Positions 1-9,353 are shown, numbered from the stretch's first letter. The stretch is DNA of 64,000 nt from Pedobacter sp. Hv1 (GCF_001412215.1 NZ_LLWP01000009.1:434001-498000); one strand, 5' to 3'. Numbers and translations: made by a program. The notes: generated by a model not told the origin, from the sequence alone.

Positions 1-558
1 AAAGGGAATGTGCCAGTAACCGTAGAAGAAGTTTGGAGCTATTTTAAATACTACTTTTTTCGAATGTTAGGGAGTGGTGTAATTATGACTGTTTTCCTGT
101 TCGTATGTCTGCTATTCTGTTTCTTTCCAGGAGTTTACGTTTTTCCGGCAGTAACGCTTGTTTATCCTATTCTAATTTTAGAAAACGCTTCTTTAGGCTA
201 TTCTTTTACCCGTTCTTTTAAACTACTAAAAGACAACTGGTGGATCACCTTTGGTATTTTAGTGGTGATTTGGATCATTACCTATGCCTGTACCACTTTT
301 GTACAGCTTCCTGCTATTATCATTACCATGGTGAATACGTTTACCAACCCATCAAATCCTATTTCTAAATCTTATGCCATTATCAGTTCTCTTTCAAGTT
401 ACATTGCTCAGGTTTTTTTAATCATTCCCATAATATGTTCAGCCTTGTGTTACTTTAGTTTGGTAGAGCAGAAAGAAAGTACAGGCTTACTTGATAGAAT
501 TGAGGGTTTTGGCGATACCAACTCCGAACAATCAACTACCAGCCCAGAAGAATATTAG
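1..558 (+). CDS. Integral membrane protein, 5'-truncated (DUF4013-like)
   Basis: The reading frame is open from the first base, so the gene starts before the window. The GTG at 10 is not a convincing start. The visible 185 residues hold at least three hydrophobic stretches (about residues 25-58, 80-112 and 137-155 of the visible part). A polar tail follows, rich in Ser, Thr and Glu. The layout resembles the DUF4013 or glycerophosphodiesterase membrane-domain type of polytopic protein. The stop codon lies 1 nt before the next start, so this is the upstream member of the operon that runs to 4855. In related genomes a similar membrane protein sits before the DUF4129 gene. Its molecular function is unknown. 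The membrane location is clear but the family name is tentative. Confidence 0.75.
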   Translation, partial: KGNVPVTVEEVWSYFKYYFFRMLGSGVIMTVFLFVCLLFCFFPGVYVFPAVTLVYPILILENASLGYSFTRSFKLLKDNWWITFGILVVIWIITYACTTFVQLPAIIITMVNTFTNPSNPISKSYAIISSLSSYIAQVFLIIPIICSALCYFSLVEQKESTGLLDRIEGFGDTNSEQSTTSPEEY

Positions 559-559
559 T

Positions 560-1303
560 ATGCGTATCCTCTTGTTTTTGCTGTTTTTCTGTGGGGCAAT
601 ACCTGTTGTCCATGCCACTGCTTTGCAAAAACCAGTTGTACAACATGCTGTGGCTAAAAAAGAAAAACCAACTTTAAAAGTAGATACCAATAGCAAAGTA
701 GAATTGCGGAAGTTTGACAACGAAGCGATTAAAAACTATAGCAAAAAAAGAGATTTCATTTACGACGATTCGCAACAAGCACCCAGCCTTTGGGATAGGT
801 TTTGGCGCTGGATATGGAGCTTAATTAATGAAGTGCTGGGTAATAAAATTGGAGGTACAATTATCAAATACGTGCTTGTAGCATTGGTAATTGCCCTTAT
901 TGTTTTTATTGTACTTAAATTAATGGGGATAGATTTTAAACTGTTAACCGGTAAATCTAAAACCATTAATGTGCCTTACCAAGAAGGGCTGGAAAATATT
1001 CACGAAATTGATTTCGATGAGCAGATAGAACAGGCCATGCAGCTTGGCAATTATCGTTTGGTAGTAAGGTTGTTGTACCTTAAAACTTTAAAACAGTTAA
1101 GTGATAAAGAGTTGATCCACTGGCTGCCAGAAAAAACCAACCAAGCCTATGTGTTAGAAATTGCCAATCAAACCCAACAACAAGAATTTGCCCAACTTAC
1201 CAACCAATTCGAATACATTTGGTATGGCGAGTTTTTTATAGATAAAAGCAGTTTCGAGCCAATTCAAGAATCCTTTCAACAATTTAACCAACAGAAGGCA
1301 TGA
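560..1303 (+). CDS. DUF4129 domain-containing membrane protein
   Basis: A 247-aa protein with an N-terminal signal-like segment (residues 1-20, ending VVHA), a polar periplasmic-type stretch and a second membrane span near residues 100-125. The C-terminal part (about 150-245) carries the DUF4129 pattern, with a helical YLKTLKQL segment followed by WLPEKTN. I chose the ATG at 560, which follows the preceding stop by 1 nt and opens directly into a signal peptide. An in-frame start at 491 would add 23 residues overlapping the previous gene. DUF4129 proteins lie in MoxR/DUF58 operons across Bacteroidota and Actinobacteriota, and their role is not established. The end overlaps the next start by ATGA, suggesting translational coupling. 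Confidence 0.85.
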   Translation: MRILLFLLFFCGAIPVVHATALQKPVVQHAVAKKEKPTLKVDTNSKVELRKFDNEAIKNYSKKRDFIYDDSQQAPSLWDRFWRWIWSLINEVLGNKIGGTIIKYVLVALVIALIVFIVLKLMGIDFKLLTGKSKTINVPYQEGLENIHEIDFDEQIEQAMQLGNYRLVVRLLYLKTLKQLSDKELIHWLPEKTNQAYVLEIANQTQQQEFAQLTNQFEYIWYGEFFIDKSSFEPIQESFQQFNQQKA

Positions 1304-2481
1304 ATGGATTAAGAAAATACCTCATTATTGGTGCTGTTCTTTTGGTGGGCTACTTAATGGCACAATACTTTAGTCCGAAACCTACAGATTGGAAACCAAG
1401 CTATTTGGCCGAAGATAAAATTCCGTTCGGAACCTATATTTTACGTCAACGAATTTCAGATCTTTTTCCGACTACAAAAGTTAATACTGCACAAACAGAT
1501 ATTTACAATACTTTACAAGAAAAACCAGCAGGCCAGTCTAATTATCTGCTTATTGCGGCTAGCCTTAAGGTTGATACGCTAGACTATAGCGAAATGGTAA
1601 AGTACATGCAAAGTGGCAATAACATTTTCATTGCTGCAAATCAAATTAAAGGTATTTTGTTAGATACCCTAAAGCTAAAGGTAAAAGCCAATTTTAGTTT
1701 TACGGGCAAGAGAAAATTCCCTGTCAACTTTGTTAACCCTACTTTAAAAAGAGAGTTCGACTACTATTTCGATAAAGGAACCAGTGCACAATACTTTTCT
1801 GATTTAGATACCACAAGGGCAATTGTATTGGGACAGGTACAGCAATACCACGCCAATTTTGTGCAATACAGATTTGGCAAAGGCTCTTTGTACCTTATGG
1901 CCAACCCACAGTTGTTTACCAACTATAGCTTACTTAAGGAAGATGGAATGGACTATGCAGCTAAGGCCCTTTCTTACCTGCCAAAAACCCAACATTTAAT
2001 ATGGGACGAATATTTTACCAAAAAAGCTCAGAACAATAGTTCGGTTTTACGGGTGTTTTTTGAATACGATCAATTGAGATGGGCCTATTACATTGCCTTA
2101 TTTAGTTTGGTTGCTTTTGTGTTGTTTGAAATTAAAAGAAGACAGCGGATTATTCCGGTAATAGAAAGGCCAAAAAATACTTCAGTAGAATTTGTTGAGG
2201 TAGTGGGTAGGGTATATTACCAACAAAGAAACAATAGAGATATTGCAGAGAAAAAGGTGGTGTACCTGCTCGAATATATCCGCAATAAATACAGGCTAAA
2301 AACTTCAGATCTTAATGCAGAATTTGTAGAAGCGTTAACCAGCATATCAAGTGCCGATGCAACTACTATTCAAGAACTTTTACAAGAAATAACAAACCTT
2401 AAAGCAGGGCAGGTAGTAAAAGACAATCAGCTCATTCGCCTAAATAAACTAATTGAACAATTTTATAAACAAGACCAATAA
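1300..2481 (+). CDS. DUF4350 domain-containing membrane protein
   Basis: A 393-aa protein with an N-terminal membrane anchor (residues 8-22), a globular region (about 35-225) that fits DUF4350, and a second membrane helix near 265-285 followed by basic residues (KRRQR). The cytoplasmic tail of about 110 residues is helical. DUF4350 is a glutamine-amidotransferase-like fold of unknown activity, typically encoded between DUF4129 and MoxR genes as here. Start and preceding stop overlap as ATGA, and the next gene starts 3 nt after the stop. This is a tightly packed operon, so the product probably works in the same envelope complex as its neighbours. The biochemical role is unknown. Confidence 0.85.
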   Translation: MNGLRKYLIIGAVLLVGYLMAQYFSPKPTDWKPSYLAEDKIPFGTYILRQRISDLFPTTKVNTAQTDIYNTLQEKPAGQSNYLLIAASLKVDTLDYSEMVKYMQSGNNIFIAANQIKGILLDTLKLKVKANFSFTGKRKFPVNFVNPTLKREFDYYFDKGTSAQYFSDLDTTRAIVLGQVQQYHANFVQYRFGKGSLYLMANPQLFTNYSLLKEDGMDYAAKALSYLPKTQHLIWDEYFTKKAQNNSSVLRVFFEYDQLRWAYYIALFSLVAFVLFEIKRRQRIIPVIERPKNTSVEFVEVVGRVYYQQRNNRDIAEKKVVYLLEYIRNKYRLKTSDLNAEFVEALTSISSADATTIQELLQEITNLKAGQVVKDNQLIRLNKLIEQFYKQDQ

Positions 2482-2484
2482 CAT

Positions 2485-3462
2485 ATGGAACAGGAAATGT
2501 TTAACCAAAGAACCGATTTAAGCCAACTGAACCAAGCGGTAGAGCAGATCAGACAATCATTAGGCAAAATTATAGTTGGTCAAAAAGATACCATAGACTT
2601 ATTAATTGCAGGTTTATTGGCAGATGGACATCTTTTATTAGAAGGAGTGCCGGGAGTGGCCAAAACCCTAAGTGCCAAATTGGTTGCCAAATGTATTTCG
2701 GCTACATTTTCGAGAATCCAATTTACGCCAGATTTAATGCCTTCTGATGTATTGGGTACAGCGGTATTTAGCCCTAAAACAGCAGAATTTCAGTTTAGAC
2801 AAGGACCAATTTTTGGCAACATTATTTTGGTCGATGAAATTAACAGAGCACCTGCAAAAACCCAATCGGCCTTGTTCGAAGCCATGGAAGAGCGCCAGAT
2901 TACGGTAGATGGGCATACTTATAAATTAGAAGAACCATTTATGGTATTAGCTACCCAAAATCCAATAGAACAAGAAGGAACCTATCGTTTGCCAGAGGCG
3001 CAGTTAGACCGTTTCTTGTTTAAGATTGAGGTAAAATACCCTTCGTTAGCAGAAGAAATAGAAATATTAACACAGCAACACCAACATAAAACAGAAGATC
3101 AGCTAGAAGAGATCAAAGCCGTATTAACAATTGATCAGATTAAGAGCCTAAGGGCAACTATTAAAGCCCTTTTTGTAGAGCCTAAATTATTGGCCTATGT
3201 AGCGCAGATTATTCACGAAACGCGTCATAACAAATCGTTGTATTTGGGCGCTTCGCCAAGAGCCTCGTTGGCTATTGTAAATGGTGCAAAAGCAATAGCG
3301 GCAATGGCGGGTAGAGACTTTGTAACCCCTGATGATATTATTAAAGTAGCAACCCCAGTACTGGTGCACCGCATTATGCTCAGTCCAGAAAAAGAAATGG
3401 AAGGCCTAACTACGGCCGATGTAGTGGCACAAATTATTAAAAAGATAGAAGTACCTAGATAG
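2485..3462 (+). CDS. MoxR-family AAA+ ATPase
   Basis: A 325-aa AAA+ ATPase. The Walker A motif GVPGVAKT is at residues 54-61, Walker B (ILVDEINRA) is near 112-120, and the sensor region LATQNPIEQEGTYRLPEAQ follows near 154. The C-terminal lid contains GASPRASLA. MoxR ATPases act as chaperones with von Willebrand factor or DUF58 partners, usually to mature or insert envelope or metal-dependent complexes. The gene sits between DUF4350 and DUF58 genes, the standard arrangement. The length is normal for the family. An ATG four codons downstream could also serve as start. The target complex cannot be deduced, because no VWA-domain gene is visible in the window. Confidence 0.95.
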   Translation: MEQEMFNQRTDLSQLNQAVEQIRQSLGKIIVGQKDTIDLLIAGLLADGHLLLEGVPGVAKTLSAKLVAKCISATFSRIQFTPDLMPSDVLGTAVFSPKTAEFQFRQGPIFGNIILVDEINRAPAKTQSALFEAMEERQITVDGHTYKLEEPFMVLATQNPIEQEGTYRLPEAQLDRFLFKIEVKYPSLAEEIEILTQQHQHKTEDQLEEIKAVLTIDQIKSLRATIKALFVEPKLLAYVAQIIHETRHNKSLYLGASPRASLAIVNGAKAIAAMAGRDFVTPDDIIKVATPVLVHRIMLSPEKEMEGLTTADVVAQIIKKIEVPR

Positions 3463-3502
3463 TAAAATATACCGTCGTTGTGCAACACCATGACGAATAT
3501 AA

Positions 3503-4855
3503 ATGGAGATGAAGAAATTTTTTAGAAAATATTACATAGATCTATTTTTGGGCAAAAGGCTATTTATTGCCCTTGGTTGCTGTGTATGCCTGTTTTTATT
3601 TTCGTTCTTCACCCCCATATTGGCCCAGTTGCCCTATTTTGCTTTTGGTGCATTAATGGTTTTAATTCTTATAGATCTGTTTTTACTACACCGCAAGGGC
3701 AGTAAGGTTTTTCTACGTAGGGATGCGCCAGAACGTTTGAGCAATGGCGATGACAATGAACTTAAAATCTACCTCGAAAACTTCTATCCTTTTCCAGTGA
3801 GCATTGGTATTATTGATGAAATCCCTTTCCAGTTTCAGAAAAGAGACCTTTGGTTTACTACCCATCTGGCACCACGAGAACAGAAAACAATTACCTACTA
3901 TTTACGCCCTACTAAACGTGGTGAATACGATTTTGGCCTAACCAGACTTTATGTACAATCGCCTTTGGCCTTATTAAGCCGTAGGTTTAACATTGGAGCC
4001 GATAAAGTAGTGCCTGTTTATCCATCGTTTTTAAAGATGAGGCAGTACGAGCTGATGGCTGTTTCAAACCGTTTAACCGATATCGGGATCAAGAAGACCA
4101 GACGTGTTGGCCATAGCATGGAGTTTGATCAGGTTAAAACCTATGTAGCTGGCGATGATTATAGAACCGTAAACTGGAAAGCCACAGCCCGCAAAGGCGA
4201 TTTGATGGTGAATGCTTATACCGACGAAAAAGCGCAGCATATTTATTGTGTAATAGACAAGTCTAGGGCAATGAAAATGCCTTTTGAAGGCTTAAGTTTG
4301 TTAGATTATGCCATTAATGCCAGCCTAATTTTAAGTAGCGTAGCCTTGGTTAAACAAGATAAGGCAGGGCTCATTACCATAGCGGAAAAAACAGGAAGTA
4401 TTGTGCCGGCCGATAGGAGGCCCACCCAGCTGAACAAGATTATGGAAGTGTTGTACAAAGAGAAAACCCGTTACCTAGAAACAGATATGGAAGCTTTGTA
4501 TATAAGTGTAAGAGCTACCTTAAAACAACGGAGCTTAATGGTTTTCTTTACCAACTTCGAAAGCATGTCTGCATTAGAAAGGCAATTGCCGTTTTTAAAA
4601 AGAATGGCTAGGTTTCATTTGTTAATGGTGGTGTTTTTTGAAAATACAACGCTAAAATCGTTGAGCGAAGAACCGGCCCAAAATGTACAGGGCATTTATG
4701 TTAAAACCATTGCAGAAAAATTTACCTTCGAAAAGAAATTAATGGTAAAAGAACTGGCCAAACATGGAATTCTTAGTTTACTTACCGTACCGCAAAACCT
4801 AACCGTAAATGTTGTGAACAGATACTTGGCTATTAAAGCTAGGCAACAGATTTAA
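3503..4855 (+). CDS. DUF58 domain-containing protein
   Basis: A 450-aa protein with two N-terminal membrane helices (about residues 17-60), a beta-rich periplasmic or cytosolic region, and a DUF58 core with the signature YRTVNWKATARKGDLMV near residues 215-232. A VWA-like segment follows (IYCVIDKSRAM). DUF58 proteins accompany MoxR ATPases and are thought to be their clients or adaptors. The gene follows the ATPase after 40 nt and ends the operon. Two in-frame starts (3503 and 3509) are nearly equivalent. No hairpin terminator is evident directly downstream, where a repeat-rich gap begins. Confidence 0.92.
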   Translation: MEMKKFFRKYYIDLFLGKRLFIALGCCVCLFLFSFFTPILAQLPYFAFGALMVLILIDLFLLHRKGSKVFLRRDAPERLSNGDDNELKIYLENFYPFPVSIGIIDEIPFQFQKRDLWFTTHLAPREQKTITYYLRPTKRGEYDFGLTRLYVQSPLALLSRRFNIGADKVVPVYPSFLKMRQYELMAVSNRLTDIGIKKTRRVGHSMEFDQVKTYVAGDDYRTVNWKATARKGDLMVNAYTDEKAQHIYCVIDKSRAMKMPFEGLSLLDYAINASLILSSVALVKQDKAGLITIAEKTGSIVPADRRPTQLNKIMEVLYKEKTRYLETDMEALYISVRATLKQRSLMVFFTNFESMSALERQLPFLKRMARFHLLMVVFFENTTLKSLSEEPAQNVQGIYVKTIAEKFTFEKKLMVKELAKHGILSLLTVPQNLTVNVVNRYLAIKARQQI

Positions 4856-5080
4856 AGAGGTGTAAGGCAAAAGGTGTAGGGTTTAAGGTGTATTATTCCC
4901 AAGCATTGGTTCATATCCACATTCAAACATTGGTTCGCGTCCACACATAAACATTGGTTCGTGTCTCCACGAACCAATTATCTTTCGGCGTTTGCGTTTA
5001 AAACTGACCACATAGAAACATAGTTCACATAGATCGTAAAAGCTTAGTGCCCTTTGCGCCTTTGTGGTTAATTACTAATA
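4856..5080. repeat. Gene-free repeat-rich gap
   Basis: This 225-bp gap between convergent genes has no credible ORF. It holds a short G/T-rich word repeat (4856-4895, variants of AAGGTGTA), three 24-bp tandem units starting CATTGGTTC (4904-4977), and a stretch at about 5030-5070 with the words CTTAGTGCCCTTTGCGCC and TTTGTGGTTA. I recognise that last string as a common intergenic repeat motif in Bacteroidota. All three types are degenerate. Confidence 0.7.
4904..4977. repeat. Three 24-bp tandem units ending in a REP-like palindrome
   Basis: The units begin at 4904, 4928 and 4952, each with CATTGGTTC. Only the third forms a full palindrome: TTGGTTCGTG (4954-4963), loop TCTC, CACGAACCAA (4968-4977). 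The first two look like half-decayed copies of the left arm followed by CCACA. The same palindrome family occurs at 9295, 12193, 15136 and 22053. Confidence 0.75.
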
Positions 5081-6508
5081 CTAACACTCCGGTAAACTCA
5101 ACGGGATATTCGTGGCCAAGCCCCCATCAGAAGTTTCTTTGTATTTAGAGTTCATATCCAAAGCCGTTTCCCACATGGTGTTCACTACCGCATCCAAACT
5201 TACCTTGGCCTTATCAGGATTGCTTTGCAAAGCCAGCTGACTAGCCGTAATGGCTTTAATTGCCCCCATGGTATTGCGTTCGATACAAGGAATCTGCACT
5301 AGGCCACCTATAGGGTCGCAAGTTAAACCCAAATGGTGTTCCATGGCAATCTCGGCCGCCATTAAAACCTGTCGTTGCGAACCGCCCAAACATTCGGTTA
5401 AAGCAGCAGCAGCCATGGCAGATGATACCCCAATTTCGGCTTGGCAGCCACCCATAGCAGCAGATATGGTTGCCCCCTTTTTAAAGATGCTACCAATTTC
5501 AGATGCACAGGTAATAAACTGGATAATCTTCTCTTCGGTATAACCATCGCAAAAAGCAATAAAATACTGTAAAACTGCAGGTATTACACCAGCGGCACCA
5601 TTGGTAGGCGCTGTAACTACCCTGCCAAAAGCAGCATTTTCTTCATTCACGGCAAGTGCAAAACAACTTACCCAATCCAATATATAATTAAAGCCATTGC
5701 CACCACTTCTAATTGCAGTAAGCCAAGTATCATAATCGGTATAAACCTGTTCGCCAATTAGGCGTTGGTTCAATTTCGATGCCCTTCTGGCCACATCCAA
5801 ACCACCAGGTAAAAATCCACCAGTATGGCAACCACGATAGATGCATTCTTTAATTACCTGAAAATGTTGCAGTACACCTTTTTTGGTTTCAGCCTCTGGG
5901 CGCCAAGCAGCCTCGTTCTCCATCACCACTTCACTTACCTTTAAACCGGTAGATAAGCACCAATGTAAAAGTTCGCTTGCTTTCTCTACCGGAAACGGAA
6001 GATCAACTTGTTCTTTCTCACTGCCATTCTCGCCCTCTTTTACCACAAAACCACCACCAATAGAGTAATAAGTCTCAGAAAAAGCCTTTCCAGAACTTAA
6101 AAAGGCTTGAAAAGTAACCGCATTCGGGTGAAAAGGCAAACTCTCGGTAAACAAAAACAAAAGATCGTCAGTATAAGAGAAATTAATCTGGTACTCGCCA
6201 CCCAATAATAAACGTTGGGTGTCTTTAATTTCGGCAACCGTACTGTCAATGGCATTCACATCAAAAGTTACCGGATCGCCACCGGCCAAACCCAATAAAA
6301 TGGCAATATCGGTGCCATGCCCTTTTCCAGTTTTTGCCAAAGAACCATAGAGCAGAATCTTTACCTGCTCAACCTCGCTTAGTTGGGCCTGTTTTTTTAA
6401 AGAAGTAGTAAACTGCTGTGCTGCCCTCCATGGGCCTAAAGTGTGCGAGCTAGAAGGGCCAATCCCTATCTTAAAAATATCGAAAACTGAAATCTGTTCA
6501 TTTGGCAT
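5081..6508 (-). CDS. sdaA: L-serine ammonia-lyase, single-chain, iron-sulfur type
   Basis: A 475-aa enzyme that deaminates L-serine to pyruvate and ammonia in the cytosol. The N-terminal beta domain carries GIGPSSSHT (residues 15-23), the hallmark of bacterial serine dehydratases. The C-terminal alpha domain carries three cysteines in the contexts GGCQAE, LTCDP and IPCIERN (around 345, 390 and 400), expected to bind the [4Fe-4S] cluster. Alpha and beta domains are fused, as in E. coli SdaA. I placed the start at the ATG at 6508; the reading frame could open two codons earlier at a TTG. The gene is divergent from the TonB-domain gene at 6605 and converges on the repeat gap. Confidence 0.95.
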   Translation of the reverse strand: MPNEQISVFDIFKIGIGPSSSHTLGPWRAAQQFTTSLKKQAQLSEVEQVKILLYGSLAKTGKGHGTDIAILLGLAGGDPVTFDVNAIDSTVAEIKDTQRLLLGGEYQINFSYTDDLLFLFTESLPFHPNAVTFQAFLSSGKAFSETYYSIGGGFVVKEGENGSEKEQVDLPFPVEKASELLHWCLSTGLKVSEVVMENEAAWRPEAETKKGVLQHFQVIKECIYRGCHTGGFLPGGLDVARRASKLNQRLIGEQVYTDYDTWLTAIRSGGNGFNYILDWVSCFALAVNEENAAFGRVVTAPTNGAAGVIPAVLQYFIAFCDGYTEEKIIQFITCASEIGSIFKKGATISAAMGGCQAEIGVSSAMAAAALTECLGGSQRQVLMAAEIAMEHHLGLTCDPIGGLVQIPCIERNTMGAIKAITASQLALQSNPDKAKVSLDAVVNTMWETALDMNSKYKETSDGGLATNIPLSLPEC

Positions 6509-6555
6509 ACACAAATTTACAATAGTTTTATGTTATTCTACAATAAGATCAGCCA

Positions 6556-6586
6556 TTGTGCATGTGTATTTTATCGGTTATATTCG
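6556..6586 (+). promoter_or_regulatory. Candidate Bacteroidota-type promoter for the TonB-domain gene
   Basis: TTG at 6556-6558 and TATATTCG at 6579-6586 are 20 bp apart. This is close to the Bacteroidota sigma-A consensus TTG-N19-21-TAnnTTTG with one mismatch. The element ends 18 bp before the ATG at 6605. Pattern only, no transcript evidence. Confidence 0.35.
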
Positions 6587-6604
6587 TGCAAATAAAATGA
6601 ATTA

Positions 6605-7606
6605 ATGAAAAACGTATTTATCCTATTTGCCCTACTTTTTACACTAAGTGCAGCTAAAGCCCAAAAAAAACAAAATGTTTACTTTTTTAAGAACAATGGA
6701 AAAGAAGTAAATATAAAAGATAGTGCAGATTTTGTGCGTGTAATTCAAGAACCAGATTCTGGAGAGACCAACTTTGTGTTCCAAGAGCTTTATTTGAATG
6801 GCAAAAAAAAGACGATAGGAAAGGTTTCTGCCTTTGAGCCCAAACTTGTATTTGAAGGCCCACTTATTAAATACAATGAAGCAGGACGTAGAATAAATAT
6901 ATCAACTTACGAGCGTGGTATACCAATTGGAATGAACTATCAATATTTTGGGGATGGAACCTTGCGTAAACAAATTGAATATACCAAGTATACACAACCC
7001 ATAGACCAAATGGTTGGCAATGATGCAGGATTTGTAAGAGAAATATTTAATACAGGCAATAAACTGATTTATCTGGCAGACTCGTTAGGTACTGTTTATG
7101 TAAAAGATGGGAATGGGCATGTAGTAGAAACCAGCAATTTGCCAAAAGGCGAAAGAAGAGAAGAAGGCGATTATAAAGATGGTCTTAAAGAGGGCACCTG
7201 GACAGGTACAGAAGAGGTAAATGGAATGAGCTATACAGAAATTTACCAAATGGGTAAGCTGGTTTCAGGAGAAAGTACTCAGAACGGGAAAAAATACACT
7301 TATAAAACTGCTTTAGAACCACCACAGTTTAAAGGAGGCAGCCAGGCTTGGAGCAACTACATTAAAAACACGCTCAGCTATCCGAAAGAGGCTTACAAAA
7401 ATGGTATTCAAGGACGTGTACAGACCACTTTTACAGTAGACAAAGATGGGAAGATTGTAGATATCACGATTACCAAATCTGCAGACTCGCTATTAGATGA
7501 AGAAGCAAGGCGGATATTGCGCTACTCGCCGCTTTGGATACCAGCTAAAATGCGTGGCATACCAGTAAGGGTAAAATATAACCAACCCTTTAGCTTTAAA
7601 CTATAA
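6605..7606 (+). CDS. TonB C-terminal domain protein with MORN-like repeats
   Basis: A 333-aa protein with a signal peptide (residues 1-19, ending AKAQ). The middle contains toxin-antitoxin/MORN-style strands such as EGDYKDGLKEGTW (around 190-202). The C-terminal domain (about 245-333) matches the TonB C-terminal fold, with FTVDKDGKIVDITITKSAD and a terminal RVKYNQPFSF strand. Canonical TonB has an N-terminal membrane anchor and a Pro-rich linker; both are missing here. Bacteroidota encode many such secreted TonB-domain proteins, often annotated as energy transducer TonB, and direct energy transduction is doubtful for them. The gene lies 11 bp before a secreted fucosidase and may be cotranscribed with it. 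Confidence 0.85.
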   Translation: MKNVFILFALLFTLSAAKAQKKQNVYFFKNNGKEVNIKDSADFVRVIQEPDSGETNFVFQELYLNGKKKTIGKVSAFEPKLVFEGPLIKYNEAGRRINISTYERGIPIGMNYQYFGDGTLRKQIEYTKYTQPIDQMVGNDAGFVREIFNTGNKLIYLADSLGTVYVKDGNGHVVETSNLPKGERREEGDYKDGLKEGTWTGTEEVNGMSYTEIYQMGKLVSGESTQNGKKYTYKTALEPPQFKGGSQAWSNYIKNTLSYPKEAYKNGIQGRVQTTFTVDKDGKIVDITITKSADSLLDEEARRILRYSPLWIPAKMRGIPVRVKYNQPFSFKL

Positions 7607-7617
7607 CCATAACGTTG

Positions 7618-9018
7618 ATGAAAAAATTGCTGAGTTTATTGTTGCTAATTTCAAGCTGTGGGCTATTATTTGCCCAAAGCTACAAAGCGCCTACCGATGC
7701 AAAAGTTGCAGCCAAATTAACCCAATGGGGCGATAAAAAATTTGGACTCTTTATGCACTGGGGCATTTATAGCATTCCGGGTATTGTAGAGTCGTGGAGC
7801 ATCAACTCAGAAGATGCCTCATGGATCCCTAGAGATAGTACCCAGAACTACGAGGCCTATAAGCAATGGTATTTTAACCTCAACAAGCAATTTAACCCAG
7901 TAAACTTTAATCCCAATATTTGGGCAAGCTATGCTAAAAAGGCGGGCATGCAGTATGTGGTATTTACCACCAAGCACCACGATGGATTTGCGATGTTCGA
8001 TACCAAACAATCAGACTATAAAATTACAGCTAAAGAGGTGCCTTTTTCTACTAGCCCTAAAGCAAATATTACCAAAGAAGTTTTCGATGCCTTTAGGAAT
8101 GAAGGATTTATGATTGGAGCCTATTTTTCAAAGCCCGATTGGCATAGCGAATATTACTGGTGGCCACGTTACGCTACACCAGATAGAAACAACAATTACG
8201 ATATCCGCCTGCACCCGCAACGTTGGCAACAGTTTAAGCAGTTTACCTATAACCAGATCCAAGAGCTAATGAGCGATTACGGCAAGGTAGATATTTTGTG
8301 GTTAGATGGGGGCTGGGTTAGGCCAAAAGCAACGATAAATGCCGAAGTACTATCGTGGGGTGCACCCATACCCGCTTGGGACCAAGACATTAACATGCCC
8401 AACATTGCGGCTATGGCAAGGGCCAAACAACCGGGCCTAATTATGGTAGACAGAACAGTACATGGCGAGTACGAAAACTACCAAACACCCGAACAAAAAG
8501 TGCCAGAAAAACCTTTAGACTACCCTTGGGAAACCTGTATGACTATGGGCGATGCCTGGGGATACGTACCTAATGATAATTATAAAAGCACAAATACCCT
8601 AGTGCATTTACTGATAGATATTGTAGCCAAAGGAGGTAATTTGCTATTAGATGTTGGCCCCAAACCAGATGGAACATTTCCGGAACCAGTATTAGAGCGC
8701 TTAACCGCAATAGGCCAATGGATGGACATTAACAAAGAAGCCATTTATGCAACCCAGCCCATTGCACCCTATAAAACCGAAAATGTGTGCTTTACCAAAA
8801 GCAAAAACGGAAGTACCTATGCCCTTTATCTCATAGCTGATAAAAATAGTGCGCCCCAAAAAATTACCCTTAAAAACCCACCACAAAGCCCAAAAAAGAT
8901 CAGTTTGTTAGGTGTAAAAGCAAGTATTAAATGGAAACAGGTAGGGAACGACCTAGAAATTACCCTGCCAACAGTAGTAAAAGAATTAAAGCATGCTTTA
9001 GTATTTAAAATGGATTAA
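7618..9018 (+). CDS. Alpha-L-fucosidase, glycoside hydrolase family 29
   Basis: A 466-aa exported glycosidase that removes terminal L-fucose from glycans by a retaining mechanism. The signal peptide spans residues 1-20 and ends LLFAQ. GH29 motifs are WGDKKFGLFMHWGIYS near residue 37, TTKHHDGFAMFDT near 120, and VDILWLDGGW near 223. The Asp at about 229 is in the place expected for the nucleophile. The start is the ATG at 7618; a TTG one codon earlier is in frame. No SusCD pair or other glycosidase is adjacent, so this is not part of a recognisable polysaccharide utilisation locus within the window. Substrate linkage cannot be predicted from sequence alone. Confidence 0.93.
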   Translation: MKKLLSLLLLISSCGLLFAQSYKAPTDAKVAAKLTQWGDKKFGLFMHWGIYSIPGIVESWSINSEDASWIPRDSTQNYEAYKQWYFNLNKQFNPVNFNPNIWASYAKKAGMQYVVFTTKHHDGFAMFDTKQSDYKITAKEVPFSTSPKANITKEVFDAFRNEGFMIGAYFSKPDWHSEYYWWPRYATPDRNNNYDIRLHPQRWQQFKQFTYNQIQELMSDYGKVDILWLDGGWVRPKATINAEVLSWGAPIPAWDQDINMPNIAAMARAKQPGLIMVDRTVHGEYENYQTPEQKVPEKPLDYPWETCMTMGDAWGYVPNDNYKSTNTLVHLLIDIVAKGGNLLLDVGPKPDGTFPEPVLERLTAIGQWMDINKEAIYATQPIAPYKTENVCFTKSKNGSTYALYLIADKNSAPQKITLKNPPQSPKKISLLGVKASIKWKQVGNDLEITLPTVVKELKHALVFKMD

Positions 9019-9353
9019 GCAAAGAATATCAAACAATGGGCCTGAGTGCTTGAGTGGCTCCGGTCGTTGTTTGAACTGTCTCCACCATTGCTTGAACTGC
9101 TCCCACCATTGCTCGGACTCTCTCCACTATCACTCGAACTGTCTCCACTATCGCTTGAACAGCCTCCACCATTGCTTGAACTGCTCCCACCATTGCTCGA
9201 ACTGCTTCCACTATCACTTGAACTGTCTCAACCATCGCTCAAACTGCTCCCACCATTGCTTGAACAACCCCCATCATTACTTGAATTACTCCCGTGGTTC
9301 GTGTCCCCACGAACCATAGCCTAAAAACTAGAGCTCTCATGCGCCTTTAACCT
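9019..9353. repeat. Gene-free minisatellite gap
   Basis: The gap contains about ten 21-bp tandem units (9071-9280, with decayed units on both sides). The array runs into the palindrome TGGTTCGTG-TCCC-CACGAACCA at 9295-9316. The unit consensus is close to TTGAACTGCTCCCACCATTG plus C. Because 21 is divisible by 3, several frames stay open and give heptad-repeat pseudo-proteins on both strands. None has a convincing start or ribosome binding site. The last about 35 bp before the regulator gene carry no feature. Confidence 0.8.
9295..9316. repeat. REP-like palindrome, copy 2
   Basis: TGGTTCGTG (9295-9303), TCCC loop, CACGAACCA (9308-9316): 9-bp perfect arms. It is fused to the last decayed unit of the 21-bp array and lies between the convergent fucosidase and regulator genes. 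Confidence 0.8.

Noticed and set aside
9071-9280. Possible CRISPR array
   Set aside because: Units are contiguous 21-bp tandem copies with no unique spacers, and there are no cas genes.
9029-9324. Open frames with heptad repeats on both strands in the 21-bp array
   Set aside because: The 21-bp unit is a multiple of 3, so any frame without a stop in the unit stays open. No start signals, and frames on both strands look equally good, which points to repeats and not to genes.
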